The notes under the pieces were generated by a model that saw only the letters and a list, made by a program, of their open reading frames with translations, did not search any database and was not told the DNA's origin. Positions 1-7,612 of a DNA stretch of 64,000 nt are shown in pieces. Source of the DNA: Lamprobacter modestohalophilus (lineage in GTDB: Bacteria; Pseudomonadota; Gammaproteobacteria; Chromatiales; Chromatiaceae). Location of the stretch: NCBI RefSeq assembly GCF_016583905.1, contig NZ_NRRY01000025.1:1-64000 (forward strand). The letters are read 5' to 3'. Positions within the stretch are counted from its first letter, which is position 1; the number at the start of each line of letters is the position of its first letter. Both the position numbers and the translations under genes were made by a program.

Positions 1-162
1 CGTGATGGCCCGGTCTTTGTGAGTCTCTGTCATTGGTCTGCTCCGCTACCTTGGTTGACGATGGGTTCTCATCATCGCTTATTGTGCCCGCTCGGGGTGT
101 GTTGGAGGAGCGGGGCGGACCATTCCATTACTGTTGAAGTGGATGATGGGCGCTGTGCTGGC

Positions 163-417
163 GGGGATCGTTTCGCTGATCATCAAGGCCCTGCTCTGAC
201 CAGCGCCAAACTGGCATTCGTTGACTACCCGGCCTAGGGCAGGCCCGGGCGAGACATTCAGCGCTACGGCCCGTGCGGAGGCTATGTCATGCTCGACGGC
301 GAGTGCTACGCCATCCGCGCCCAGATCCACAGTATCGGTGGGTACTCAGCCCATGCCGACCAGTGGGATTTTATCGAGTTTGTCACCGGCATTCCCAGGG
401 TGCCGTCTACACGATGA
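163..417 (+). pseudogene. Remnant of a beta-CASP metallo-beta-lactamase (RMMBL domain), copy 1
   Basis: Reading frame 1 from about 199 encodes a stretch typical of the C-terminal RNA-specificity domain of beta-CASP metallo-beta-lactamase ribonucleases. It gives KLAFVDYPA, an in-frame TAG at 235-237, then GRPGRDIQRYGP, GGYVMLDGE and finally HSIGGYSAHADQ. The last block matches the conserved SAHAD motif of the family. No catalytic HxHxDH domain lies upstream in the window and the frame closes at 415-417, so this is a decayed fragment. A second, diverged copy of 163-318 lies at 3572-3726. The assignment comes from motif recognition only; activity is not expected. Confidence 0.6.
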
Positions 418-546
418 TGTCAGTCTGCGCCAACCCGGTGATCAGCTTCGACATCGCCTGGGTGTTGGCGCAGCGCGAGACGGGGCGGCTGGGCGAGCAG
501 GCGCGTGAGCGGGCGGTATATGAAGCGATGTAGTTTGTTTAGTAGC

Positions 547-588
547 TTGACAATATTTGGCAAAGATTGCCAACCTCGTCCCCGGAGG
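547..588 (+). promoter_or_regulatory. parDE control region: -35-like box, operator palindrome and ribosome binding site
   Basis: A TTGACA hexamer lies at 547-552. A perfect inverted repeat TTGGCAA-AGA-TTGCCAA occupies 557-573, and a GGAGG ribosome binding site lies at 584-588, seven bases before the parD ATG at 596. A palindrome directly upstream of parD is what autoregulation by a ribbon-helix-helix antitoxin would need. No convincing -10 box is seen at standard spacing, so the promoter part is weak and the operator part better supported. Confidence 0.5.
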
Positions 589-595
589 TGATCTT

Positions 596-841
596 ATGGC
601 AACCATGAACATTTCTTTGCCGGATGCGATGAAGGCCTGGGTCGATCAATGCTCGCGCTCAGGTCGCTACAGCAATGTAAGCGATTACGTTCGGGATCTG
701 ATACGTCGCGATCAGGAGCGTGCTGCAAAGATTGTCGAGCTACAAAGCCTCATTGACGAGGCACTGGCCGCTGGTGAAGGGCGGCGATCCATGGAGGCGG
801 TCGAAGCCGAGGCGCTCGCAAGGCTTGCGAATATCAAGTGA
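596..841 (+). CDS. parD: ParD-type ribbon-helix-helix antitoxin
   Basis: The 81-residue protein starts MATMNISLPDAMKAWVDQ, the N-terminal beta-strand and helix of ParD/CopG ribbon-helix-helix antitoxins. The second helix is SNVSDYVRDLIRRDQ, and a charged C-terminal segment would wrap the toxin. ParD binds and neutralises ParE and represses its own operon. The ATG at 596 is preferred over an upstream TTG at 557 because it has a good ribosome binding site and matches the family start. The gene overlaps parE by 4 bp, so translation is coupled. Nothing suggests decay, unlike several neighbouring modules. Confidence 0.9.
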   Translation: MATMNISLPDAMKAWVDQCSRSGRYSNVSDYVRDLIRRDQERAAKIVELQSLIDEALAAGEGRRSMEAVEAEALARLANIK

Positions 842-1137
842 ATCCGTATGTTCTCAGTGAACTGGCCGAGGAGGACTTGATCCAGATTTACGTCACAGGT
901 GCGATGGACTTTGGGCTTGAGCAAGCCAAGCGCTACCACCGAAAACTGTATCAGGCCTTTAATTTTTTAGCCGACAACCCGTTTGCCGGGCCAGAGCGCT
1001 CGGAGCTGCGTCCTGCATGCCGCATTCACCCGGTCGGTTCGCATATCCTGATTTACACCATTCGGCCAAACGACATCTACATTCTGCGCGTGCGACATGG
1101 ACATGAAGATTGGCTGCGCGAGGCGGTTCGCTTGTGA
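838..1137 (+). CDS. parE: ParE/RelE-superfamily toxin
   Basis: A 99-residue protein with the ParE pattern: an N-terminal LAEEDLIQIY helix, the central YHRKLYQAFNFLADNPFAG segment, and the C-terminal strands HILIYTIRPNDIYILRVRHGHEDW. Family members inhibit DNA gyrase or, in the RelE branch, cleave mRNA on the ribosome. The ParD partner points to the gyrase branch. The start is a GTG overlapping the parD stop codon. Length and motifs look intact, so the module is probably functional. Confidence 0.88.
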   Translation: MNPYVLSELAEEDLIQIYVTGAMDFGLEQAKRYHRKLYQAFNFLADNPFAGPERSELRPACRIHPVGSHILIYTIRPNDIYILRVRHGHEDWLREAVRL

Positions 1138-1392
1138 CGACCGAAAGCGCGGCGCCGAGTCCCTGTTCTTCGACGACCTCCGCCGGCTTGATTCGGCGTT
1201 AACAAAAAAGTGGCATGATAGGGTTTTTTTAACAAAAACCTTGGCCTTTGAAGAAAAAATGGGTTGCCTCGGCTACCAATCGCTCTGCGAACGCTTCCAG
1301 CTCACGGCATTTCCGTGAGGTCTGCAAGCGGGTTTTTCGAGCTGATTGGTGGCAAGGAAGGCTGCTCAACCCCATCAGCTTTCGGGGACCCG

Positions 1393-1427
1393 TTCAATTC
1401 CCGAAACGGGAATTGAACCCGCGTCCG
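1393..1427 (-). repeat. tmRNA 3'-end-like T-arm sequence inside an inverted repeat
   Basis: On the minus strand, 1427-1407 reads through a GGACGC stretch into GGGTTCAATTCCCG. This resembles the T-arm at the 3' end of bacterial tmRNA (ssrA). Directly beyond it, 1393-1403 is the inverted copy of the T-loop core (TTCAATTCCCG, 3-base AAA spacer, CGGGAATTGAA). No CCA end, acceptor stem or tmRNA body adjoins, so this is a fragment, not an RNA gene. Islands often integrate at the ssrA 3' end and leave such copies. The sequence abuts the stop codon of the broken PIN gene. A simple hairpin is the alternative reading. Upstream, 1138-1392 holds no gene I can support. Confidence 0.4.
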
Positions 1428-1905
1428 TCAGATCACTACCTTCCACTCCCGTAACTGGCCGACGGTCTGTGTCAGTCCCTGCTTGAGCAGCGTGTCCAGG
1501 TATTCGTCGACCGTCTTGGGCGGGTTCTTCAGCGATCGGCGATGGTTGGCAGCCGCCTCGCATACTCGGGCGGCGTGCAGATCCAGTAGATCAAAGATGA
1601 AGTCGTCTGGGTGCTGCCACATGCCGATCATCGGCGTCCGGCAACTCGATAGACGGGATCAGATGCTCGAAGCCGGTGATCAGGCTATCGCGGACATGAG
1701 CGTTCATCAGCGACCGCGTCCGCTCCAGGTCTTCCGCCTTCAGGTCCGGCCGTTGCTTCAGAACGTTATGCGTCCACTCGTCGTGGATCCTGTCCGTCCA
1801 ACGCGCCCGGTACAGATCGGTCAGTGCCAGGCGCATCAGCAGGTCGCGCAACGGTGCCGGGTAGAGTACGCACGCGTCATAGATGACGGTAAAGTTCGAA
1901 CTCAT
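1428..1905 (-). pseudogene. PIN-domain (VapC-like) toxin gene with internal deletion and frameshift
   Basis: The N-terminal part (1905-1591) starts MSSNFTVIYDACVLYPAPLR, with the first catalytic Asp of a PIN ribonuclease, and reaches ELPDADDRHV, where the conserved central acidic region begins. The frame then breaks. The C-terminal part (QHPDDFIFDLL onward, ending at 1428) continues in another frame with the family's usual ending, including SLKNPPKTVDEYLDTLLKQG. From memory of homologues, about 35-40 residues between the halves are missing near 1615-1630, including part of the catalytic core. The toxin should be inactive. Its antitoxin at 1906-2370 is intact. Confidence 0.75.
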
Positions 1906-2370
1906 TCAGTCGTACCCCATCTCGAGCGCCTGGGCTTGCTCGGCCAATGCATCAAGGGCCTTGCTGCGCTCAGCGTCGATCCGCTCCTTGTACGCGATCA
2001 CATCCTGGTAGCGGACGCGACGGTGCGTTCCGGTTTTGTGGAACGGGATCTCGCCGCGCTCCAACAACTGCACGAGGAAGGGCCGCGAGACGTTGAGCAT
2101 GTCCGCTGCGTCCTGGGTCGTCAGTTCGGCGTGGATCGGGATGATGTTGACCGCGTTGCCCTCACCGATTTCGGTCAGGACGTCGACGAGCAGTCGCAAC
2201 GCCGACACCGGGACGCGGACCGGATGAGACGCGCCCTTGTCGTCGAAGATCTCGAACTGCTGAGCTTCCGCGCGGGTCTGCAGGAAGGCGGACAACGCCC
2301 GACCGCTCTCGCGAGCGATGGCAACTTCTTCGGCCGTCGGCAACGAATGGGTGAGAGAGAGTGTAGTCAT
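1906..2370 (-). CDS. Excisionase-family helix-turn-helix antitoxin of a PIN toxin
   Basis: A 154-residue protein with an N-terminal helical region and, near residues 84-130, an excisionase/MerR-like HTH: LTTQDAADMLNVSRPFLVQLL followed by GEIPFHKTGTHRRVRYQDV. Proteins of this build are encoded just upstream of PIN toxins and act as antitoxin and autorepressor. The ATG at 2370 has an AGGAGG ribosome binding site at 2376-2381 and a TATACT -10-like box at 2410-2415 on the minus strand. It directly precedes the broken PIN gene. The antitoxin has outlived its toxin and may be on the way to loss or used as a repressor. Confidence 0.8.
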   Translation of the reverse strand: MTTLSLTHSLPTAEEVAIARESGRALSAFLQTRAEAQQFEIFDDKGASHPVRVPVSALRLLVDVLTEIGEGNAVNIIPIHAELTTQDAADMLNVSRPFLVQLLERGEIPFHKTGTHRRVRYQDVIAYKERIDAERSKALDALAEQAQALEMGYD

Positions 2371-2535
2371 GGCAGCCTCCTGGGAGCTTCAAGCAGCATC
2401 ATGAGGCGGAGTATAACCAAAATAAACGAATAATCGAAATATCCGAAACAGGATGGTCTTTCCGGGCGGGTCGCTATGTCCGCGTCCTGGGCTTTTTGTG
2501 GGAGGCCTTCAACGGCCACGAGGTAGAAATACCGG

Positions 2536-2835
2536 TCAATCGCAAAAGATGTCTTCGAGTGTGGGGGCCTCTAAGGCGCGCTCGAACCAGAGGGCTAGCG
2601 TCTCGGCGTCGGCGGTTTCAAGACGCTGGTGGATCGACTCGGAGGGCTCGCCGAAACGTTTTGTTAACAGCTGCCGTAGTAAACGGGCTTCGCCCTTAGC
2701 TTCACCGCGGGCTTCGCCAATGGCTTCACCCTGGCGCAGAAAGCGCTCGGCAAAACCGCTGATTGCGGTGGCTTCCGGCGCGTGCTCTTGTTGGTAGATC
2801 ATGCGCTGTGGGCCAGGTAGCGGTTCATGGGGCAT
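2536..2835 (-). pseudogene. Truncated Rpn-like nuclease remnant with DUF4351 C-terminus
   Basis: The 99-residue frame holds only the C-terminal part of an Rpn/PDDEXK family protein. It has the Gly-Glu-Ala linker (GEAIGEARGEAKGEARLL) and then a DUF4351 helical domain ending in APTLEDIF. Complete relatives are about 250-300 residues with an N-terminal PD-(D/E)XK nuclease fold, which is absent because the frame begins next to the end of the TumA gene. It may still be translated, but the catalytic domain is missing. The short GEA-coding units are internally repetitive. Confidence 0.65.
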
Positions 2836-2840
2836 TAGGC

Positions 2841-3191
2841 TTATGCCGTCAGAATCCGAAACTCGGTTGCTTTGGCAATGGGGCGCACATGGCGCTTTTC
2901 GCGCTGCATATCGACAATGCCATAGTTCGACAAGGTCTTGAGTGTACGAGACAGGTTGCTGGGTTTGCGCCCGGTGGCCTCGGCCAGCGCTGTAATCGAC
3001 TCCGGCTGAGTTTCGCTGATGACCTTCAGCAGCGCTCGGTTCTCATCGCTCAACACTTCGGCCAGCGACTTCATCGAGGTGAACCAGACCTTGGGCTCAC
3101 CGGGTTTGGGCCGGTACTCACCCCGGGCGATGGCCAGCATCCGTGCACGGATTTTCTCCTGCGGCATGATTCCGATCACAATGGCCTTCAT
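2841..3191 (-). CDS. tumA: TumA-like HTH antitoxin (HVO_A0114-type DNA-binding protein)
   Basis: A 116-residue protein with a winged-helix core: SDENRALLKVISETQPESI, then ALAEATGRKPSNLSRTLKTL as the helix-turn-helix and YGIVDMQREKRHVRPIA as the wing. This matches the HVO_A0114-type regulators that pair with DUF6516/TumE toxins. It follows the toxin gene with a 4-bp overlap (3188-3191), the usual toxin-first order of this family. It should neutralise TumE and repress the pair. Length is normal. Confidence 0.78.
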   Translation of the reverse strand: MKAIVIGIMPQEKIRARMLAIARGEYRPKPGEPKVWFTSMKSLAEVLSDENRALLKVISETQPESITALAEATGRKPSNLSRTLKTLSNYGIVDMQREKRHVRPIAKATEFRILTA

Positions 3192-3553
3192 CGTTGTTGA
3201 ACCTCCAGCAGCACGCGATCCACGTCCGCGAAAAAATCTGTCAGCAGTTGGTGGGCATCCTGGAATTCGTAGGGCACGCCTTTGTCCGAGCGGTGGCGGT
3301 GCTTGTGATCAAAGGTCAGGATGCGCCCGGCATATTTGAACGTCCTCGGTGGCTTAACCGCATGCGCATTGTCATAACCGAGGATGCGCTGCCCGGATGG
3401 CTCGTGGAGCGTCAGCGCGTAGCGAATGCCGTGCGGGATTTGGTTTGTCGGCTCAACCCGCCATGCCTCGATCTTAAGCCAATACCCCTGGCCTTGCTCG
3501 ATGACCTGATCGTGCAGGTCAAGCAGGGTGTCGATTCCAGAATCCTCACGCAT
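3188..3553 (-). CDS. tumE: TumE-type toxin (DUF6516)
   Basis: A 121-residue protein with features of the TumE/DUF6516 family. It begins DTLLDLHDQVIEQGQGYWLK with the conserved IEAWRV that follows, and has a central GIRYALTLHEPSGQRILGYDN, an FDHKHRH histidine cluster, and a C-terminal helix DAHQLLTDFFADVDRVL. TumE is the toxin partner of a small HTH antitoxin; by family knowledge it probably acts on RNA. The gene is complete and coupled to tumA. A 252-residue frame on the opposite strand is its shadow. Confidence 0.78.
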   Translation of the reverse strand: MREDSGIDTLLDLHDQVIEQGQGYWLKIEAWRVEPTNQIPHGIRYALTLHEPSGQRILGYDNAHAVKPPRTFKYAGRILTFDHKHRHRSDKGVPYEFQDAHQLLTDFFADVDRVLLEVQQR

Positions 3554-3571
3554 GCCCTAGCGTATCATTCA

Positions 3572-3726
3572 GGGGATCGTCTCGCTGATCATCAAGGCAC
3601 TGCTCTGACCAGCGCCAAACTGGCCTTCGTCGGCTCCCAGGCCAAGGGCATCCTTGGGCGAGACATCCAAGGTACGGCCCGGGCGGAGGCGATGTCATGC
3701 TCGACGGCGAGCGCTACGCCATCCGC
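3572..3726 (+). pseudogene. Remnant of a beta-CASP metallo-beta-lactamase, copy 2
   Basis: About 155 bp closely related to 163-318, at roughly 85 percent identity by eye. One frame gives KLAFVGSQAKGILGRDIQ, the strand found in intact beta-CASP proteins before the RMMBL motif. After a frameshift another frame gives RYGPGGGDVMLDGERYAIR. The similarity stops at about 3726, before the SAHAD motif present in copy 1. The remaining sequence between tumE and the HicAB remnant (3554-3571 and 3727-3791) shows nothing recognisable. Confidence 0.58.
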
Positions 3727-3791
3727 TCGACTATCAGCGGAATGCTCTCGGCTATTTCAAAGCGAAGTGGGCGGTGGGCTACGGCAGCTTG

Positions 3792-4133
3792 TTAGGCCAT
3801 TTCTGCCAATTTTTGAGCGATACCTCTACCATAGGTCGATGGTGGCAATGGCTTTCCTTCTTTTTTCCATAAATCCAACCATTCATCTACTATTTCACAA
3901 AGCTCCGAATAAACTTCTCTTTCATTTTCCCCATGACAGCATGGGCCAATAACACCAGGGCATTCACCAATGAAACATTGATCTTCATCCGACCACTCAA
4001 CAATTTTTAAATATTTTGCACTTCCTTTCATTGTTTTGCTTCTCGAGTCTTTTGCTTCACTTCCTTTTCCTCCACGATTTATGAACCCTGATTTCTGCAG
4101 ATCGTTCAGTAATGCTCGAATTTTACGAGGCAT
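3792..4133 (-). pseudogene. hicAB: HicA remnant fused in frame to HicB antitoxin
   Basis: Residues 1-25 (MPRKIRALLNDLQKSGFINR, then GGKGS) are the N-terminus of the HicA mRNA interferase. The sequence breaks exactly where the catalytic His of the GKGSHRNF motif should follow. After a nine-residue junction (EAKDSRSKT), residue 35 is the Met of a HicB antitoxin that continues MKGSAKYLKIVEWSDEDQ and ends in a helical tail. The HicB start codon is at 4031, so HicB could be made alone (79 residues) or as the fusion. The HicA part cannot be an active toxin. The cause is probably a deletion within hicA that removed its stop or changed its frame. Confidence 0.75.
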
Positions 4134-4228
4134 GATTTATTATGTGGATTAGCATGGAATCTGCCTAGTTGGCCCAGACTGCGCGTCGAGCCGTTCACAG
4201 CCCATGCGCCGCAGAAGCCTAGCAAAAT

Positions 4229-6106
4229 TCAGGTCATGTATTCCTGCCACCAGAGTTGAAACATGAGCAGGCTCCATAGGATCGCGCCGTGGTCGTGGGT
4301 GCGGGCTTGGTGCTGGCTCCACAATTCGCGGATGCGTTCGATGTTGAAGTAGCGGGGGAGGCCGTCTTGGGCCTTGAGGAGCTTGTCTTCGGCGAGGCTG
4401 CGTAAATCCTGGCGAAACCAGTCTGCGAGTGGCGGGGAAAAGCCCATCTTGCGGCGGTCGAGGATGGCCTCGGGTAGGTCTGGCTTGAAGACGGCTTTGA
4501 GGATGCGTTTTTTCTCGCCCTCATGGAACTTGAGCGCTGACGGCAGATGGCCGGCAAATTCGATGAGCTGGTAGTCGAGCAGCGGCGCGCGGACCTCTAG
4601 GGAGTGGGCCATGCTCATGCGGTCGACCTTGACGAGGATGTCGCCCGGCAGAAAGGTCTTGATGTCGGTGTAGAGGATGCGTGAGAGGTGGTCTGGCCCA
4701 TCACAGCGCCGGTAGACGTCGATGACCTGGGTACTCGGGTGGTAGTCGGAAAGACGTTGTTGGGTGTCTTCGCTGGCAATGCGCTGCCATTGTGCATCGG
4801 TGATCTGGGCATTGGAGAGATAAAAGCCCATGGCCGGTTCCGTGGCTAAGGCTGACAAGAGCGTGCCCGCGCGACGGAGCAGTCTGACAGGGGTGCGGTG
4901 CAGGAGTGAGGCGATGGCTGGCAGCAGCTTGTGCCGTATGACGGTCGGTACGCGCTCGCGCCAGCGGTTTTCGATGGCGTCGATGGCGTATTTTTCATAG
5001 CCGGCGAAGACTTCATCACCACCATCACCGGCCAGCGCGACGCTGACTTGTTGGCGGGCCAGTTTTGAGACGAAATAGGTGGGGACTAAAGACGCGTCGG
5101 CGAAGGGTTCGTCGAAGTAGCGGGCAATCTCATGCAGGTTCTCTGCAACCTGCTGGTTGACGACGTATTCATGGTGATCCGTCGCGTATGCTTGGGCGAC
5201 GATCTGGGCAAATTCAGTCTCGTTAAAGCGTTTTTCGTCGAAACCGATCGAGCAGGTGGTGACCGGACGCTCGCTCTGTTGGGCCATGGTGGCGACGATG
5301 CCGCTGGAATCGATCCCACCAGAGAGGAAGGCGCCGAGCGGTACGTCGGCGACCATGCGCCGTCGGGTGGCGGCATTGATTTGCTCGCGCAACTGACCGA
5401 TGGCTTGGTCTGCGTCGATGCCGTTGGTTGCGAAGGAGAGATCCCAGTACTCTGCTTTGCGATGGCCGCTGGCCGTGATTTCCAGCCAGTGACCCGGTTC
5501 GAGCTTGAATACCCCTTCGAAGATGGTTTTTGGGTCTGGGACATATTGGAAGGCGAAGTAATCGCGCAGCGCATCGAGGCGTATGGTCCGATTGACTAGG
5601 TTTGCCGCGAGCAAGGCCTTGATCTCTGAGGCGAAGGCGATGTCGCCGTCAATGAGGCTGTAGTAGAGTGGTTTCTTGCCGATGCGGTCACGTGCCAGGA
5701 ATAAGCGCTCTTCTTCGCGATCCCAGAGCGCGAAGGCGAACATGCCGTTTAGGTCAGCAAGACAGTCTTTTCCTTTTTGGGCGTAGAGCGCGAGAATGAC
5801 TTCCGTATCTGTCTGGGTGCGGAATGGGTATCCGTCTTTTGCCAGGGCTTCGCGCAATTCGAGGAAGTTGTAGATCTCGCCGTTAAAGACAAGCACGTAG
5901 CGGCCACAATGGGAATGCATCGGCTGGTTGCCGGCCGCGGAGAGGTCGATGATCGAGAGGCGGCGGTGATGTAATCCAACCGAGCCTTGGAGATAGCTGC
6001 CCTGCGCGTCGGGGCCGCGGTGGCGGATGGCCTCACCCATCCGCGTAAGGGTGTCATGGTCACCGAGGGGGCGATGGAATTGGGTGAAACCTGCAATGCC
6101 GCACAT
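4229..6106 (-). CDS. asnB: XrtA/PEP-CTERM-type asparagine synthetase-like amidotransferase
   Basis: A 625-residue protein with an N-terminal class II glutaminase domain (catalytic Cys2 in MCGIAGFTQFHRP, RHRGPDAQG, NGEIYNF) and a C-terminal ATP-pyrophosphatase synthetase domain (GAFLSGGIDSSG P-loop near residue 255, then LAGDGGDEVFAGYEKY). It transfers amide nitrogen from glutamine, in this context probably to an exopolysaccharide or sugar precursor rather than making free asparagine. It lies six bases downstream of exosortase A in the same operon, the usual place of the XrtA-associated subfamily. Confidence 0.93.
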   Translation of the reverse strand: MCGIAGFTQFHRPLGDHDTLTRMGEAIRHRGPDAQGSYLQGSVGLHHRRLSIIDLSAAGNQPMHSHCGRYVLVFNGEIYNFLELREALAKDGYPFRTQTDTEVILALYAQKGKDCLADLNGMFAFALWDREEERLFLARDRIGKKPLYYSLIDGDIAFASEIKALLAANLVNRTIRLDALRDYFAFQYVPDPKTIFEGVFKLEPGHWLEITASGHRKAEYWDLSFATNGIDADQAIGQLREQINAATRRRMVADVPLGAFLSGGIDSSGIVATMAQQSERPVTTCSIGFDEKRFNETEFAQIVAQAYATDHHEYVVNQQVAENLHEIARYFDEPFADASLVPTYFVSKLARQQVSVALAGDGGDEVFAGYEKYAIDAIENRWRERVPTVIRHKLLPAIASLLHRTPVRLLRRAGTLLSALATEPAMGFYLSNAQITDAQWQRIASEDTQQRLSDYHPSTQVIDVYRRCDGPDHLSRILYTDIKTFLPGDILVKVDRMSMAHSLEVRAPLLDYQLIEFAGHLPSALKFHEGEKKRILKAVFKPDLPEAILDRRKMGFSPPLADWFRQDLRSLAEDKLLKAQDGLPRYFNIERIRELWSQHQARTHDHGAILWSLLMFQLWWQEYMT

Positions 6107-6112
6107 GTTGAA

Positions 6113-7612
6113 TCACTCAAACACTTGTGTCTCGAGACTGGTCTTAAAGCGCTTGAGCCGGTCTCTTGCGGCCGCGGCACTCTCCCCTGCGTCTGTCGCA
6201 AGGGTCATCATTGAGGCATCACGTCGGCCGCTGAGCAAGTGGCTAAACAACTGTTTGAGCTTTGCCTCAACGGAACTACTCGCGGCTTGATTGCCGACAC
6301 GATACCAACTCCAGACCATGATCTTTTCATTTTGCTTTCTGAGCTCGGTTTCTTGGATGCTTTGGCGACCATGGCGACTGGTTCTGCTGGCGATGATTTT
6401 CCAGTCTCCATCGTAGGGATCTGATAGCCGGTTAAGCGAGGAGGCCGCTTCGGCGCCATCGCGTTGATAACGGAAGAAACCGATGTCGACCCGCACGGTA
6501 TCGGTGTCAGCACCTGTTTCTGCCTGGGTGTCATTGCCGTAAATGACGTCCACATGCTGGTCTGGATTATTGAAAATAGGCGCCCAGTCAAAGCCGATTG
6601 TCTCTCGTTCGCCCCAGTCTCCGAGTTGGCTGGGGATTTCCACATACTGTGGTATGAAGTCTTCCGTTGGTGGTGCCACGAGAGAAGCTGTAACCAGTTT
6701 GGTCGCTACCAACAGGGCGGAAAATAAGACGACCACCTGCCAACTGATGTTGTTGGAGCGACTGGGGGGCGGTGCAGGCTTGTCATCAGAGAACGAGGGT
6801 TCTGGTTGCGGGTCTCGCCAGAAGCTGCCGATATAGAACATGAGAAAGATAACAATACCGAAAAACACCCATCCGTATAGCAGGTGGTCTGCTCCGACGG
6901 CATATTTCATGCCGCTAAGATGTCCGATCATTACGATCATGTAGGCTCGCAATCCGTTGGCGATGATGGGAACAGCGATGGCGAACAGGAAGAAGATGAT
7001 CCGTTTGTAGAAGCTGTTGTAACTGAGGTAGGCGTAGATGGTACCCAGGGCGAGCGATGCGATGAGATAGCGGACGCCGCTGCACTCTTCGACCACCGAC
7101 CAGTTGCCCGAGGGCAGGGTGAAATAGAGTCCATCCTGATAAACCGGGACGCCGGATAGTCGAATCAATTCGACGGTAAAGTAGGCGGTAAAATCCATCA
7201 GCGGAGGGATGAGCTCCTGACCGAGAGGAACCGCGAATATCAGGTAACCGATAGGGAAGAGGGCCGCACTGAGGACGCGCGGGCCCAGCAGCGCCCAGAC
7301 CGAAAGCGGGATCAGCGTGATCAGGGCCAGTTGTTGAGCGATCTTGACGTCAACCAGGGCACCTAACATCCAAAGGCCGATCACGGGCAGTGCCAGCACT
7401 AATGCCATAGGCGTGCTGCACAGCGGGGCTTGATTGATCTGCTGCCTATTTTGCCAGATTAGCCACAGCGAAATCGGAAAAACGATAAAACCATGTGTGA
7501 AGGTTTCATTGGTAGCCCAGACTTGGGCCATTGAGAATGTGGTGCCAAAGAAGACCGCTGGGATCAGCAGGATTAGGCCAATCAGTAGGGAGGTATTGTC
7601 GAGCTTAGTCAT
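6113..7612 (-). CDS. xrtA: Exosortase A with C-terminal EpsI domain
   Basis: A 499-residue polytopic inner-membrane protein. The N-terminal 280 residues form the exosortase core with the Cys-Arg-His triad: Cys in VEECSGVRY, Arg in NGLRAYMIVM and His in ADHLLYGW. Residues from about 290 form the periplasmic EpsI-like domain (LGDWGERETIGFDW, WSWYRVG). Exosortase A cleaves PEP-CTERM proteins at the outer face of the membrane and is tied to polysaccharide export loci. The start at 7612 overlaps the upstream gene's end by 4 bp. I saw no PEP-CTERM substrate in this window, so targets must lie elsewhere. Confidence 0.95.
   Translation of the reverse strand: MTKLDNTSLLIGLILLIPAVFFGTTFSMAQVWATNETFTHGFIVFPISLWLIWQNRQQINQAPLCSTPMALVLALPVIGLWMLGALVDVKIAQQLALITLIPLSVWALLGPRVLSAALFPIGYLIFAVPLGQELIPPLMDFTAYFTVELIRLSGVPVYQDGLYFTLPSGNWSVVEECSGVRYLIASLALGTIYAYLSYNSFYKRIIFFLFAIAVPIIANGLRAYMIVMIGHLSGMKYAVGADHLLYGWVFFGIVIFLMFYIGSFWRDPQPEPSFSDDKPAPPPSRSNNISWQVVVLFSALLVATKLVTASLVAPPTEDFIPQYVEIPSQLGDWGERETIGFDWAPIFNNPDQHVDVIYGNDTQAETGADTDTVRVDIGFFRYQRDGAEAASSLNRLSDPYDGDWKIIASRTSRHGRQSIQETELRKQNEKIMVWSWYRVGNQAASSSVEAKLKQLFSHLLSGRRDASMMTLATDAGESAAAARDRLKRFKTSLETQVFE

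Noticed and set aside
1393-1427. A complete tRNA or tmRNA gene
   Set aside because: Only a T-arm-like segment is present; there is no acceptor stem, anticodon arm or tmRNA body.
1483-2433. A 316-codon plus-strand frame
   Set aside because: It is antisense to the HTH antitoxin and the PIN pseudogene, both of which have recognisable family motifs.
3194-3952. A 252-codon frame running over tumE and the beta-CASP remnant
   Set aside because: It is antisense to tumE and crosses the remnant and part of the HicB region in no consistent coding pattern.
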